Assembly (NCBI GenBank): GCA_025451995.1
Contig: JANWJE010000038.1
Span: 1-47,538, forward strand
Direction: 5' to 3'
Source of the DNA: Parachlamydiaceae bacterium
Lineage (GTDB): Bacteria; Chlamydiota; Chlamydiia; Chlamydiales; Parachlamydiaceae
Length of the DNA: 47,538 bases
Positions 41,087-47,538 of the stretch are shown here, piece by piece. The first letter of the stretch is position 1; every line of letters begins with the position of its first letter. The notes under the pieces are model-generated. The model ran no database searches. It had not been told where the DNA came from and saw only the letters and a program-made list of their open reading frames with translations. The position numbers and the translations under genes were made by a program.

Positions 41087-43844
41087 AATACGCAAGCGAG
41101 ATGGATCCATTGTTGATTTTGATGAAAATCGAATTTTCCAAGCGATTTCAGCTGCATTTTGTACGAGTGAATGGGGATTTTCTAAAAATCATATTCTTGA
41201 CACTGAACAAAGAGCGATTGTCGATACAGTCTTTTCCGGGGTGATAGAAAAAGTTAATGAGGGGATAAGAAAAAATTATCAAATTGATGTGGAGTGGGTT
41301 CAAGATGTTGTTGAATTGATGCTTATGCGTCAAGGCTACTACACAGTTGCTAAAGCCTATATTCTTTACCGTCAAAATAGAGCTCATCTTCGAAAGGTCT
41401 TGGCAGAGGAGGATTATGAGATTGCGCGGATTAAAGAAGATGACGGTCAAATGCATTCATTTTATCGTTCAAACTTACGTCAAATGATAGAGCAAGTTGC
41501 ACTTGAGCTATTGGTTAACATCGATATAAAAAAAGTGATTCGCGATATCGAAGGGCAATTATTCGAAGGAGTTAAAAAAGAAGAAATTTTAAATGTGGCT
41601 ATTTTGACTTCCCGAAGTTTGACAGAAATCGATCCGATTTATGATCAATTAACAGTCCGTTTATTTTTGAAGAAATTAGATGATGAAGTCTTATCTTCAG
41701 CCGTTCTCTTTTCTGCAAGATCGCAAGGATATCAATCTAAATTTAAATATTTAGTGCAATCAGGCATTCAAAGCGGAAGGATAGATCCCCAGCTTGGTCA
41801 TTTTGATTTAGAAAAACTCGCTCAGGCATTGAAGCCTGAGAGAGATCTAAACTTTAATTATCTCGGTTTGCAAACCTTGTATGACCGCTATTTACTGCAC
41901 ATAAATGGAAGTCGTATTGAGTCGCCTCAAATATTTTGGATGCGTGTGGCAATGGGATTAGCTCTGAATGAATCAAAAAAAGAAGAATCAGCCATCTCTT
42001 TTTACAATATTCTTTCGACTCTCCGATATCTTCCGGGAACACCAACGCTTTTTAATAGCGGCACATGCAAACCTCAATTGTCTAGTTGTTATCTCCTAAC
42101 AGTCGAAGATGACCTTGAATCTATCTTTAAAATGATTTCCGATGACGCTATGCTTTCAAAATGGGCTGGGGGATTAGGAAATGATTGGACCCAAATTAGA
42201 GCTACAAATGCCAAAATTTCAGGCACCAATGGAACATCTCAAGGAGTTATTCCCTTTTTGAAAATCGCAAATGATACTGCACTCGCTGTCAACCAAGGAG
42301 GGAAACGAAAAGGTGCCATGTGCGCCTATCTAGAAATATGGCATTTGGATATAGAAGACTTTTTAGATCTTCGAAAAAATACTGGGGATGAGCGCCGCCG
42401 CGCTCATGATATGAATACAGCAAATTGGATTCCTGATTTATTTATGAAACGGGTGGAAGAAGATGGTGAATGGACATTATTCAATCCATCTGATGTCTGT
42501 GATTTACACGATCTCTATGGAAAAAAATTTGAAGAAAAATATTTCGCTTACGAAGAGGATGTCCGCTTGGGAAAAATTCAATTATACAAAAAAATTTCAG
42601 CTAATGAATTGTGGCGTAAAATGCTTTCAAGGATCTTTGAAACGGGTCATCCGTGGATGACTTGGAAAGATCCATCGAATATTCGGTCAGCCCAACAACA
42701 TTGCGGTGTGATTCATAGTTCAAATCTTTGTACTGAAATCCTTTTAAATACAAGCAAAGATGAAACGGCCGTTTGCAATATCGGATCATTGAATTTGAAA
42801 CAGCATATTGTCGATGGAAGATTGGATTTTGAATTGCTCAACGAGACCATAAATAGTGCCATTCGCATGCTTGACAATGTAATAGATATCAATTTTTACC
42901 CCACTTCTGAAGCAAAAAATGCTAACTTTCGCCATCGTCCTATAGGACTTGGGATAATGGGTTTTCAAGATGCTCTTCACAAACTAAATATTCCCTATGC
43001 ATCTGAAGATGCAGTTCGTTTTTCAGATACATCCATGGAATTTATCAGTCATTGTGCCATCTTAGCCTCTGTGATGTTGGCAAAAGAAAAAGGAAAATAT
43101 TCTACTTATTCCGGCTCTCTTTGGGATCAAGGTTTTTTGCCTATTGATACTTTAAATTTACTAGAGAAAGAGCGCGGTATTCCCTTAGAAGTTGATCGCA
43201 AAACAAGTCTTGACTGGGAAGACTTGCGCAAACAAATGAAACACTATGGAATGCGAAATAGTCAGGTGATGGCAATTGCACCAACTGCGACAATTAGTCA
43301 AATAGCAGGCGTTTCACAATCAATAGAACCCCTCTATGCCATTCTGTATGTAAAAAGCAATCTATCCGGTGATTTCACCTACGTTAACGAAGGTCTTGTA
43401 AGTGAGCTTAAACAAGCTGGGTTATGGGATCAAGAAATGCTCGATGAACTTAAATATGAAGATGGATCTATCCAAAATATCCATCGCATTCCGGAAGAGA
43501 TTCGAAATAAATATAAGACAGCGTTTGAAATAGGAGCCGATTGGTTAATCCGCTGCGCTGCTGCCCGTCAAAAATGGGTGGATATGGGTCAGTCGCTGAA
43601 TTTATATCTCCTAGAGCCATCAGGCAAGAAATTAGATGAAATGTACCGTTATGCTTGGCATTGCGGTCTAAAAACCACCTATTATTTGAGAACAAAGGCT
43701 GCCACTCAAGTGGAGAAGTCAACATTGGATGTTAATCGTTTCGGCATTCAACCCAAATGGATGAAAAGCAAAAGCGCATCCGGCGATATAGAGATAAAGC
43801 GGCAAGCCTGCTCTCTTACAGGTGAATGCGAAGCATGTCAATAA
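41058..43844 (+). CDS. nrdA: Class I ribonucleoside-diphosphate reductase, alpha subunit
   Basis: A 928-residue enzyme reducing NDPs to dNDPs. An N-terminal ATP-cone (about 5-100) provides dATP feedback control. Active-site cysteines are C344 (LSSCYLL), C558 (NLCTEI, thiyl radical) and C573 (AVCNIGS); the radical-transfer and substrate regions include [19 protein letters not shown]. The C-terminal redox pair is C924-x-x-C927. It is longer than E. coli NrdA (about 760) because of an extra segment after the cone (about 105-260), as chlamydial NrdA is also long. AGAGGG lies before the ATG. It is preceded by a B12 riboswitch and followed by nrdB at 23 bp. Confidence 0.96.
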   Translation: MASIAGIQCKIRKRDGSIVDFDENRIFQAISAAFCTSEWGFSKNHILDTEQRAIVDTVFSGVIEKVNEGIRKNYQIDVEWVQDVVELMLMRQGYYTVAKAYILYRQNRAHLRKVLAEEDYEIARIKEDDGQMHSFYRSNLRQMIEQVALELLVNIDIKKVIRDIEGQLFEGVKKEEILNVAILTSRSLTEIDPIYDQLTVRLFLKKLDDEVLSSAVLFSARSQGYQSKFKYLVQSGIQSGRIDPQLGHFDLEKLAQALKPERDLNFNYLGLQTLYDRYLLHINGSRIESPQIFWMRVAMGLALNESKKEESAISFYNILSTLRYLPGTPTLFNSGTCKPQLSSCYLLTVEDDLESIFKMISDDAMLSKWAGGLGNDWTQIRATNAKISGTNGTSQGVIPFLKIANDTALAVNQGGKRKGAMCAYLEIWHLDIEDFLDLRKNTGDERRRAHDMNTANWIPDLFMKRVEEDGEWTLFNPSDVCDLHDLYGKKFEEKYFAYEEDVRLGKIQLYKKISANELWRKMLSRIFETGHPWMTWKDPSNIRSAQQHCGVIHSSNLCTEILLNTSKDETAVCNIGSLNLKQHIVDGRLDFELLNETINSAIRMLDNVIDINFYPTSEAKNANFRHRPIGLGIMGFQDALHKLNIPYASEDAVRFSDTSMEFISHCAILASVMLAKEKGKYSTYSGSLWDQGFLPIDTLNLLEKERGIPLEVDRKTSLDWEDLRKQMKHYGMRNSQVMAIAPTATISQIAGVSQSIEPLYAILYVKSNLSGDFTYVNEGLVSELKQAGLWDQEMLDELKYEDGSIQNIHRIPEEIRNKYKTAFEIGADWLIRCAAARQKWVDMGQSLNLYLLEPSGKKLDEMYRYAWHCGLKTTYYLRTKAATQVEKSTLDVNRFGIQPKWMKSKSASGDIEIKRQACSLTGECEACQ

Positions 43845-43867
43845 AACATCTAATAAAGGAAGGATTT

Positions 43868-44887
43868 ATGAAACAACGATTTAGTGCAGAAGATAAAAGA
43901 TTGATTAATTGCGAAACTGTCGATGTCAACCAATTAATGCCGCTAAAATATCAATGGGCGTGGGAACATTACAAGAATGGTTGCGCAAATCATTGGATGC
44001 CTTCGGAAGTGCCTATGCAAAAAGATGTGGAAACTTGGAGATCATCAAAACTTAACGATGCAGAAAAAAAACTCATTAAAAGAAACTTAGGTTTTTTTGC
44101 TACGGCGGAAAGTTTAGTCGCTAATAATTTGGTTCTTGCTATATTTAAACATATTACCAATGCAGAATGCAGGCAATATCTACTTAGACAAGCATTTGAA
44201 GAGGCGATCCATACACATACATTTATGCATATCGTTGAAAGCTTAGGCCTCGATGAAAAAGAAATCTTTAATATGTATCGCGAAATTCCTGCAATTCATG
44301 CCAAGGATGCTTTTGAAATAGAACTTACCGCCTTGCTTGCTACCCAAAGTGTTGATACCACTACAACAAAAGGGAAGCAGGATTTTCTAAGTAATTTAAT
44401 AGGATATTATATCATCATGGAAGGCATTTTCTTTTATAGCGGATTCGCCATGGTGCTTTCTTTTCAACGGCGGAATCTTCTTCCTGGGATTGCAGAGCAA
44501 TTTCAATATATTTTACGCGATGAGACAGTTCATTTAAACTTTGGCATCGATCTCATCAATGGGATAAAAGCCGAGAATCCCGATGTGTGGACGTTAGAAT
44601 TTAAAAATAAGATTGCTTTGCTGATTCAGGAGGGAGTAAAACTAGAAATAGCTTATGCACATGATTGTCTGCCCAATGGTATCATTGGATTGAATGCTTC
44701 ATTATTTACAGACTATGTACAATACATCGCTGATAGACGGGCGGAGCGCATCGGGCTTCCCAAATTCTACAATTCAATCAACCCTTTTCCTTGGATGAGC
44801 GAAACAGTTGATTTAACAAAAGAAAAAAACTTTTTTGAAACTCGCGTCACAGAATATCAAAGTGCCGCTTTTCTGACATGGGAATAA
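43868..44887 (+). CDS. nrdB: Class Ic ribonucleotide reductase, beta subunit
   Basis: A 339-residue radical-generating subunit. I chose ATG 43868, six bases after AAGGA. In [12 protein letters not shown] the residue equivalent to the E. coli radical tyrosine is F119, and the first metal ligand is E81 (ATAESL) in place of Asp. Phe plus Glu are the signatures of the Chlamydia trachomatis class Ic enzyme, which uses a Mn(IV)/Fe(III) centre instead of a tyrosyl radical and resists oxidants from host cells. Other ligands E112 and H115 and the [10 protein letters not shown] and [10 protein letters not shown] motifs are intact. It is in an operon with nrdA and dcd. Confidence 0.96.
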   Translation: MKQRFSAEDKRLINCETVDVNQLMPLKYQWAWEHYKNGCANHWMPSEVPMQKDVETWRSSKLNDAEKKLIKRNLGFFATAESLVANNLVLAIFKHITNAECRQYLLRQAFEEAIHTHTFMHIVESLGLDEKEIFNMYREIPAIHAKDAFEIELTALLATQSVDTTTTKGKQDFLSNLIGYYIIMEGIFFYSGFAMVLSFQRRNLLPGIAEQFQYILRDETVHLNFGIDLINGIKAENPDVWTLEFKNKIALLIQEGVKLEIAYAHDCLPNGIIGLNASLFTDYVQYIADRRAERIGLPKFYNSINPFPWMSETVDLTKEKNFFETRVTEYQSAAFLTWE

Positions 44888-44893
44888 GAGATT

Positions 44894-45460
44894 ATGAGTA
44901 TTTGTTCTGATAAATGGATTTTAGAAAAATGCCGAAAAGAAAAAATGATAGAACCTTTTTTTGAGGAGCAGGTTCGCGTTGAGAATGGGGAAAAAATCAT
45001 TTCATATGGAGTGTCTTCTTATGGATATGACATTCGTGTGTCAAATAAATTTCAAATTTTCACCAATGTTTATGGATCAATTGTAGATCCTAAGTCGTTT
45101 GATAAACAAAGTCTTGTAAACGTTGAAGAAGATGTATGTTTGATTCCCCCTAATAGTTTTGCTTTGGCAATCACTATGGAATATTTTCGCATTCCTGATA
45201 ATGTTTTGACAGTGTGCGTTGGTAAATCAACCTATGCTCGCTGTGGGATCATCGTGAATGTCACTCCTTTTGAACCGGGATGGGAAGGCTATGCAATTTT
45301 AGAAATTTCTAATACAACACCATTACCTGCAAAAATTTATGCCGGCGAGGGAATTGCCCAAGTTCTATTCTTTGAAGGCAAAGAGCGTTGTTTGCGCACG
45401 TATGCTGATAAGCAAGGAAAATATCAGAGACAAATGGCAATGACATTGCCCATGTTATAA
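44894..45460 (+). CDS. dcd: dCTP deaminase
   Basis: A 188-residue trimeric enzyme converting dCTP to dUTP for dTMP synthesis. The core motifs are present: [34 protein letters not shown] (with the catalytic Glu in the FEPGWEG part) and [12 protein letters not shown]. Length is normal for the family. It starts 6 bp after nrdB, so deoxynucleotide production and pyrimidine balance are co-regulated, presumably also under the upstream riboswitch. Confidence 0.96.
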   Translation: MSICSDKWILEKCRKEKMIEPFFEEQVRVENGEKIISYGVSSYGYDIRVSNKFQIFTNVYGSIVDPKSFDKQSLVNVEEDVCLIPPNSFALAITMEYFRIPDNVLTVCVGKSTYARCGIIVNVTPFEPGWEGYAILEISNTTPLPAKIYAGEGIAQVLFFEGKERCLRTYADKQGKYQRQMAMTLPML

Positions 45461-45463
45461 ATT

Positions 45464-45538
45464 AGACTTCTTTCGAAACTCGCTTTGCTTGAGAAAAAGA
45501 ATCATGTTATCAAGCAAATGGAGTTTTGAAAGAAGTCT
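45464..45538. repeat. Palindromic repeat family A, second complete copy
   Basis: 18-bp arms AGACTTCTTTCGAAACTC (45464-45481) and its near-complement at 45521-45538, one mismatch, with the same interior beginning GCTTTGCTTGAGAAAA as the 33.3-kb copy. ATT flanks both ends, a likely 3-bp target duplication. It sits 4 bp after the dcd stop and may serve as the operon's 3' hairpin. Confidence 0.78.
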
Positions 45539-45578
45539 ATTCTTGCATTAGGCAAAATTTCCTGCTATGAGTTAAAAT

Positions 45579-46283
45579 ATGAATAAAAATAGTCAACAGC
45601 CGGATGAAGCTAGGGAAAAAAAAGAGCCAGAAGATATTCTTTATTATGAATCTTCTTATGGCGACCTATGGATGATCGATCAATCGACAAAAGAGCGAAG
45701 GACGATTACTGCCGGCGGCAATGGCATCGTTGAAGTCGGCGATTTTGATCTCAATACAAAGCAATTGATTAAAGGAACGCGCACATATTTAGAGGGGGGT
45801 AGGATTGTATCTGAAAACATTGAAAATTTTTATAGCCCAACTTTCTATCAAGGTTCAATCAAATATAGTGACAACCATGAAATCGATCAGGAAATTGGGT
45901 ATATTGAATTGGGGAGGTTGGCAGAAGGGGTCAGAAAATATAGAGATGGCTTGGAGATACAGTCTAAATCCTTCATTTCAAGACCACATACTGCTGGATT
46001 TTTCGAAGATACATCAAAAGAATGGAGCGTTATTTTTCCAAATGGAACAAAAATGAAAATGATACCGAATGAACCCCCTCGATTTGAAAATGTTCATGGA
46101 AAAATCCGCTATATTGGCAAAAGTAATGAGTTGGGACAAAGAGATGGAGAGGGGGCAATTCTTCTGGCTGACCATCTAAAAATTGAAGCGACATTTACAA
46201 ATGATAAAATTGATTTCACACAGCCCTATTCCTTTCATTATCGGACAGCAGATGGTAAAGAAAGGACTTATTTAGGCAAATAA
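45579..46283 (+). CDS. Unknown protein with MORN-like repeats
   Basis: A 234-residue soluble, charged protein without signal peptide. It is built of short beta segments with G-x-x-x-Y/F-x-x-G patterns (VGDFDLNTKQLIKGTRTY, IELGRLAEGVRKYRDG, IGKSNELGQRDGEG), loosely like MORN repeats, which occur in bacterial and host-directed membrane-binding proteins. The match is weak. It stands alone between two inverted repeats. Function unknown. Confidence 0.62.
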   Translation: MNKNSQQPDEAREKKEPEDILYYESSYGDLWMIDQSTKERRTITAGGNGIVEVGDFDLNTKQLIKGTRTYLEGGRIVSENIENFYSPTFYQGSIKYSDNHEIDQEIGYIELGRLAEGVRKYRDGLEIQSKSFISRPHTAGFFEDTSKEWSVIFPNGTKMKMIPNEPPRFENVHGKIRYIGKSNELGQRDGEGAILLADHLKIEATFTNDKIDFTQPYSFHYRTADGKERTYLGK

Positions 46284-46292
46284 GGCAAGTAA

Positions 46293-46366
46293 GTTATACC
46301 GAAACAACTTCAAAATTTGGCTTTCGCGCGGCTCAAAAACCAAATTTTGAAATTGTTTCGGTATAA
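46293..46366. terminator. Long inverted repeat between convergent genes
   Basis: Arms of 27 bp starting TTATACCGAAACAACTTC (46293) and ending GTTTCGGTATAA (46366) match with one mismatch around a 20-base loop. Located between convergent genes, it can act as a bidirectional terminator, but the length and extent of pairing also suggest a small palindromic mobile repeat. Confidence 0.6.
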
Positions 46367-46945
46367 TTACAAATTGCAAGAATTGATAGATATCGAGATG
46401 TCGTGAGTTAAAAGAATGAAAGCGATGACAAAGGGAGGGATGTTTTTTTCTTTAATCGTTAAGTCATCTTCAATAAACATTTGCCAACTTTCAGAGCAAA
46501 TAAAGGATTCTCGCGTTGCATTCGCAATGTTTTTATTTCCCATTTTAAACGCAAATGTCTTATTCATAAAACCAGGGGTAGCTTTTATAAGGGGTGTTCG
46601 GTTGTCGCTGGCAAATAAGATATAATTATTTTGATTTTTACGAAGATGAAAAAGGACCTCTTCCTCTGAATTGCGAATTTCATAATGAAACACGAAAGCA
46701 GACCAACAATTAAAAGGAATTAAGTTATCAATCCTAAATAATCGCTCCTTTTTATCCGAACAAATGATGGTATAAAAATCATAATATCCTGAAAAATAGT
46801 ATGATAATCCATTTTCAGCGGTTAAGATGTGGTCCCAGCTGTTTTTTATATCGGCTTTTTTTAATTCCATCTTGTGTGGAAATTCAAATGAGTAGCCTTT
46901 GATGCTGACTAGCGAGAAAAAAACATAAAGCAATCGGTGAAGCAT
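46367..46945 (-). CDS. Secreted unknown protein
   Basis: 192 residues from ATG 46945, six bases after AAGGA. MLHRLLYVFFSLVSIKGYS is a signal peptide, so the product is exported. The mature part is about 170 residues of mixed beta strands with aromatic patches (LSYYFSGYYDFYTII, CWSAFVFHYEIR) and has no recognisable family. It lies just beyond a long inverted repeat convergent with the MORN-like gene. Function unknown. Confidence 0.65.
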   Translation of the reverse strand: MLHRLLYVFFSLVSIKGYSFEFPHKMELKKADIKNSWDHILTAENGLSYYFSGYYDFYTIICSDKKERLFRIDNLIPFNCWSAFVFHYEIRNSEEEVLFHLRKNQNNYILFASDNRTPLIKATPGFMNKTFAFKMGNKNIANATRESFICSESWQMFIEDDLTIKEKNIPPFVIAFILLTHDISISINSCNL

Positions 46946-47014
46946 TTTAATCCTTAAGAAGTGAAATATCGGTATAAGGTAACAAAAGACCAAAAATTAA
47001 GACATAAGAATTCT

Positions 47015-47203
47015 ATGAATATAAAGACTTTGCTTCTCTATCTGGCGATGTATATCTATGGATTTGGTTTGACCCTTTGGGCGATCTATTTTGATAAGCG
47101 GCCCACCCGTAGAAGTCGAAATGGTGCCATTTTTGGGTTTTGGGCACTCATCCTCACACTTTTTTATGTGGGATATGTGATCTGGAAATTTGGGATTATA
47201 TAG
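47015..47203 (+). CDS. Small two-helix membrane protein
   Basis: 62 residues from ATG 47015 (a longer frame to 46961 is possible but has no ribosome site). Helices at about 5-24 and 40-59 are joined by a basic loop (FDKRPTRRSRNG). No family is recognised and the ribosome site is weak, so it could be a non-gene. It is divergent from the secreted protein gene. Confidence 0.45.
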   Translation: MNIKTLLLYLAMYIYGFGLTLWAIYFDKRPTRRSRNGAIFGFWALILTLFYVGYVIWKFGII

Positions 47204-47289
47204 TTCTTCCAGTTGAAAGCTGGAATTTTTGGGAAGTGGGCTTGACTCTTCATTTGCATTTCCTAGATCGCACAACTTATTTAACTCAA

Positions 47290-47396
47290 CGCAAGAGCCG
47301 GCCTTCCAGGCCTCTAACAAATTTTGCAACTAACCCAGGCCTTGCGGCCTGGGTGTGATAAAGAAAAACAAGAGGCCTGGAAGGCCGGCTCTTGCG
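47290..47396. repeat. Nested inverted repeat, GGCC-rich
   Basis: Perfect 25-bp arms beginning CGCAAGAGCCGGCCTTCC (47290-47314, complement 47372-47396) enclose a second hairpin CCCAGGC/GCCTGGG (47334-47353). The GC content is far above the surroundings. This looks like a transposed palindromic element or a very strong terminator. Confidence 0.7.
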
Positions 47397-47450
47397 TAAC
47401 ATGGGCATTAAAACGGAAGTTCCACTTTTTGATGGTTCGCTTTTTGTATC

Positions 47451-47533
47451 TTTTTGATTCTAAGCATCTTTGCTATTTGCTTTTAGTGTCTACAAACACA
47501 ACTGCGCAAATGCAAAATGCTTAGAATCAAAAA
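47451..47533. repeat. Inverted repeat at window end (MITE-like)
   Basis: Left arm TTTTTGATTCTAAGCAT (47451) and its complement ending at 47533 continue with single-base bulges for about 28 bp, around a 24-base loop. No coding. It may be the end copy of another palindromic family. Confidence 0.6.
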
Positions 47534-47538
47534 TCTAA

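Noticed and set aside
1-47538. CRISPR array
   Set aside because: No regularly spaced repeat with variable spacers was seen, and no cas gene.

Overview
The window (47.5 kb, AT-rich, low GC) looks like the chromosome of a Chlamydiae-phylum bacterium, most likely an environmental 'Chlamydia-like' organism (Parachlamydia/Waddlia/Simkania type) rather than a Chlamydiaceae pathogen. The reasons are: an lplT/ygeD-like transporter divergent from recC-recB, an order I recall from Chlamydia; an NrdB with phenylalanine at the radical-tyrosine position, as in Chlamydia trachomatis; large proteins of lineage-restricted appearance; many decayed genes; and a large, intact accessory load. No species can be assigned from the sequence alone.

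Layout. 0.3-2.1 kb: lysophospholipid transporter/acyltransferase fusion (minus). 2.2-14.2 kb: recC, recB, a 979-residue protein with LysM-like and kinase-like motifs, and recD (plus); recB and recD each overlap the gene before them by ATGA. 14.24 kb: tRNA-Thr(CGT). 14.26-29.48 kb: a 15.2-kb integrative element inserted in that tRNA, with a 35-bp direct repeat at both ends, a tyrosine integrase, an excisionase-like protein, a primase-helicase (3' frameshifted) and a small HTH protein on the plus strand. A ten-gene run plus a gene remnant points the other way: XRE regulator, BRO-N/DinD-like protein, P5-like/lipase protein, 3-TM protein, APH-like kinase, FlaR-like P-loop kinase, AEP primase-SF2 helicase-DUF559 nuclease, a conserved unknown protein, GNAT-Nudix and GNAT-GNAT.

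29.5-38.1 kb is an eroded region: a HicAB-like pair, an SDR chimera, truncated lldD and tag genes, and a histidine-phosphatase gene split by a small palindromic mobile element. Live-looking genes here are a secreted Nudix protein, a beta-propeller/IPT secreted protein and a large helical-repeat protein. 38.1-40.4 kb: two unknown small proteins and an arsM-arsR operon with a palindromic operator on its -10 box. 40.6-45.5 kb: a cobalamin riboswitch, a short leader ORF, nrdA, nrdB (class Ic) and dcd, that is, a B12-sensing deoxynucleotide-synthesis operon. 45.5-47.5 kb: unknown proteins separated by several long inverted repeats.

How the genes work together: RecBCD serves recombination and repair. 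The island carries its own integration and replication module and a cargo operon that I interpret as anti-invader/modification genes. The nrd-dcd block supplies dNTPs and appears tuned by B12. The most interesting items are the island's cargo operon, the B12 riboswitch on a B12-independent ribonucleotide reductase, and the palindromic element whose precise removal restores a reading frame.
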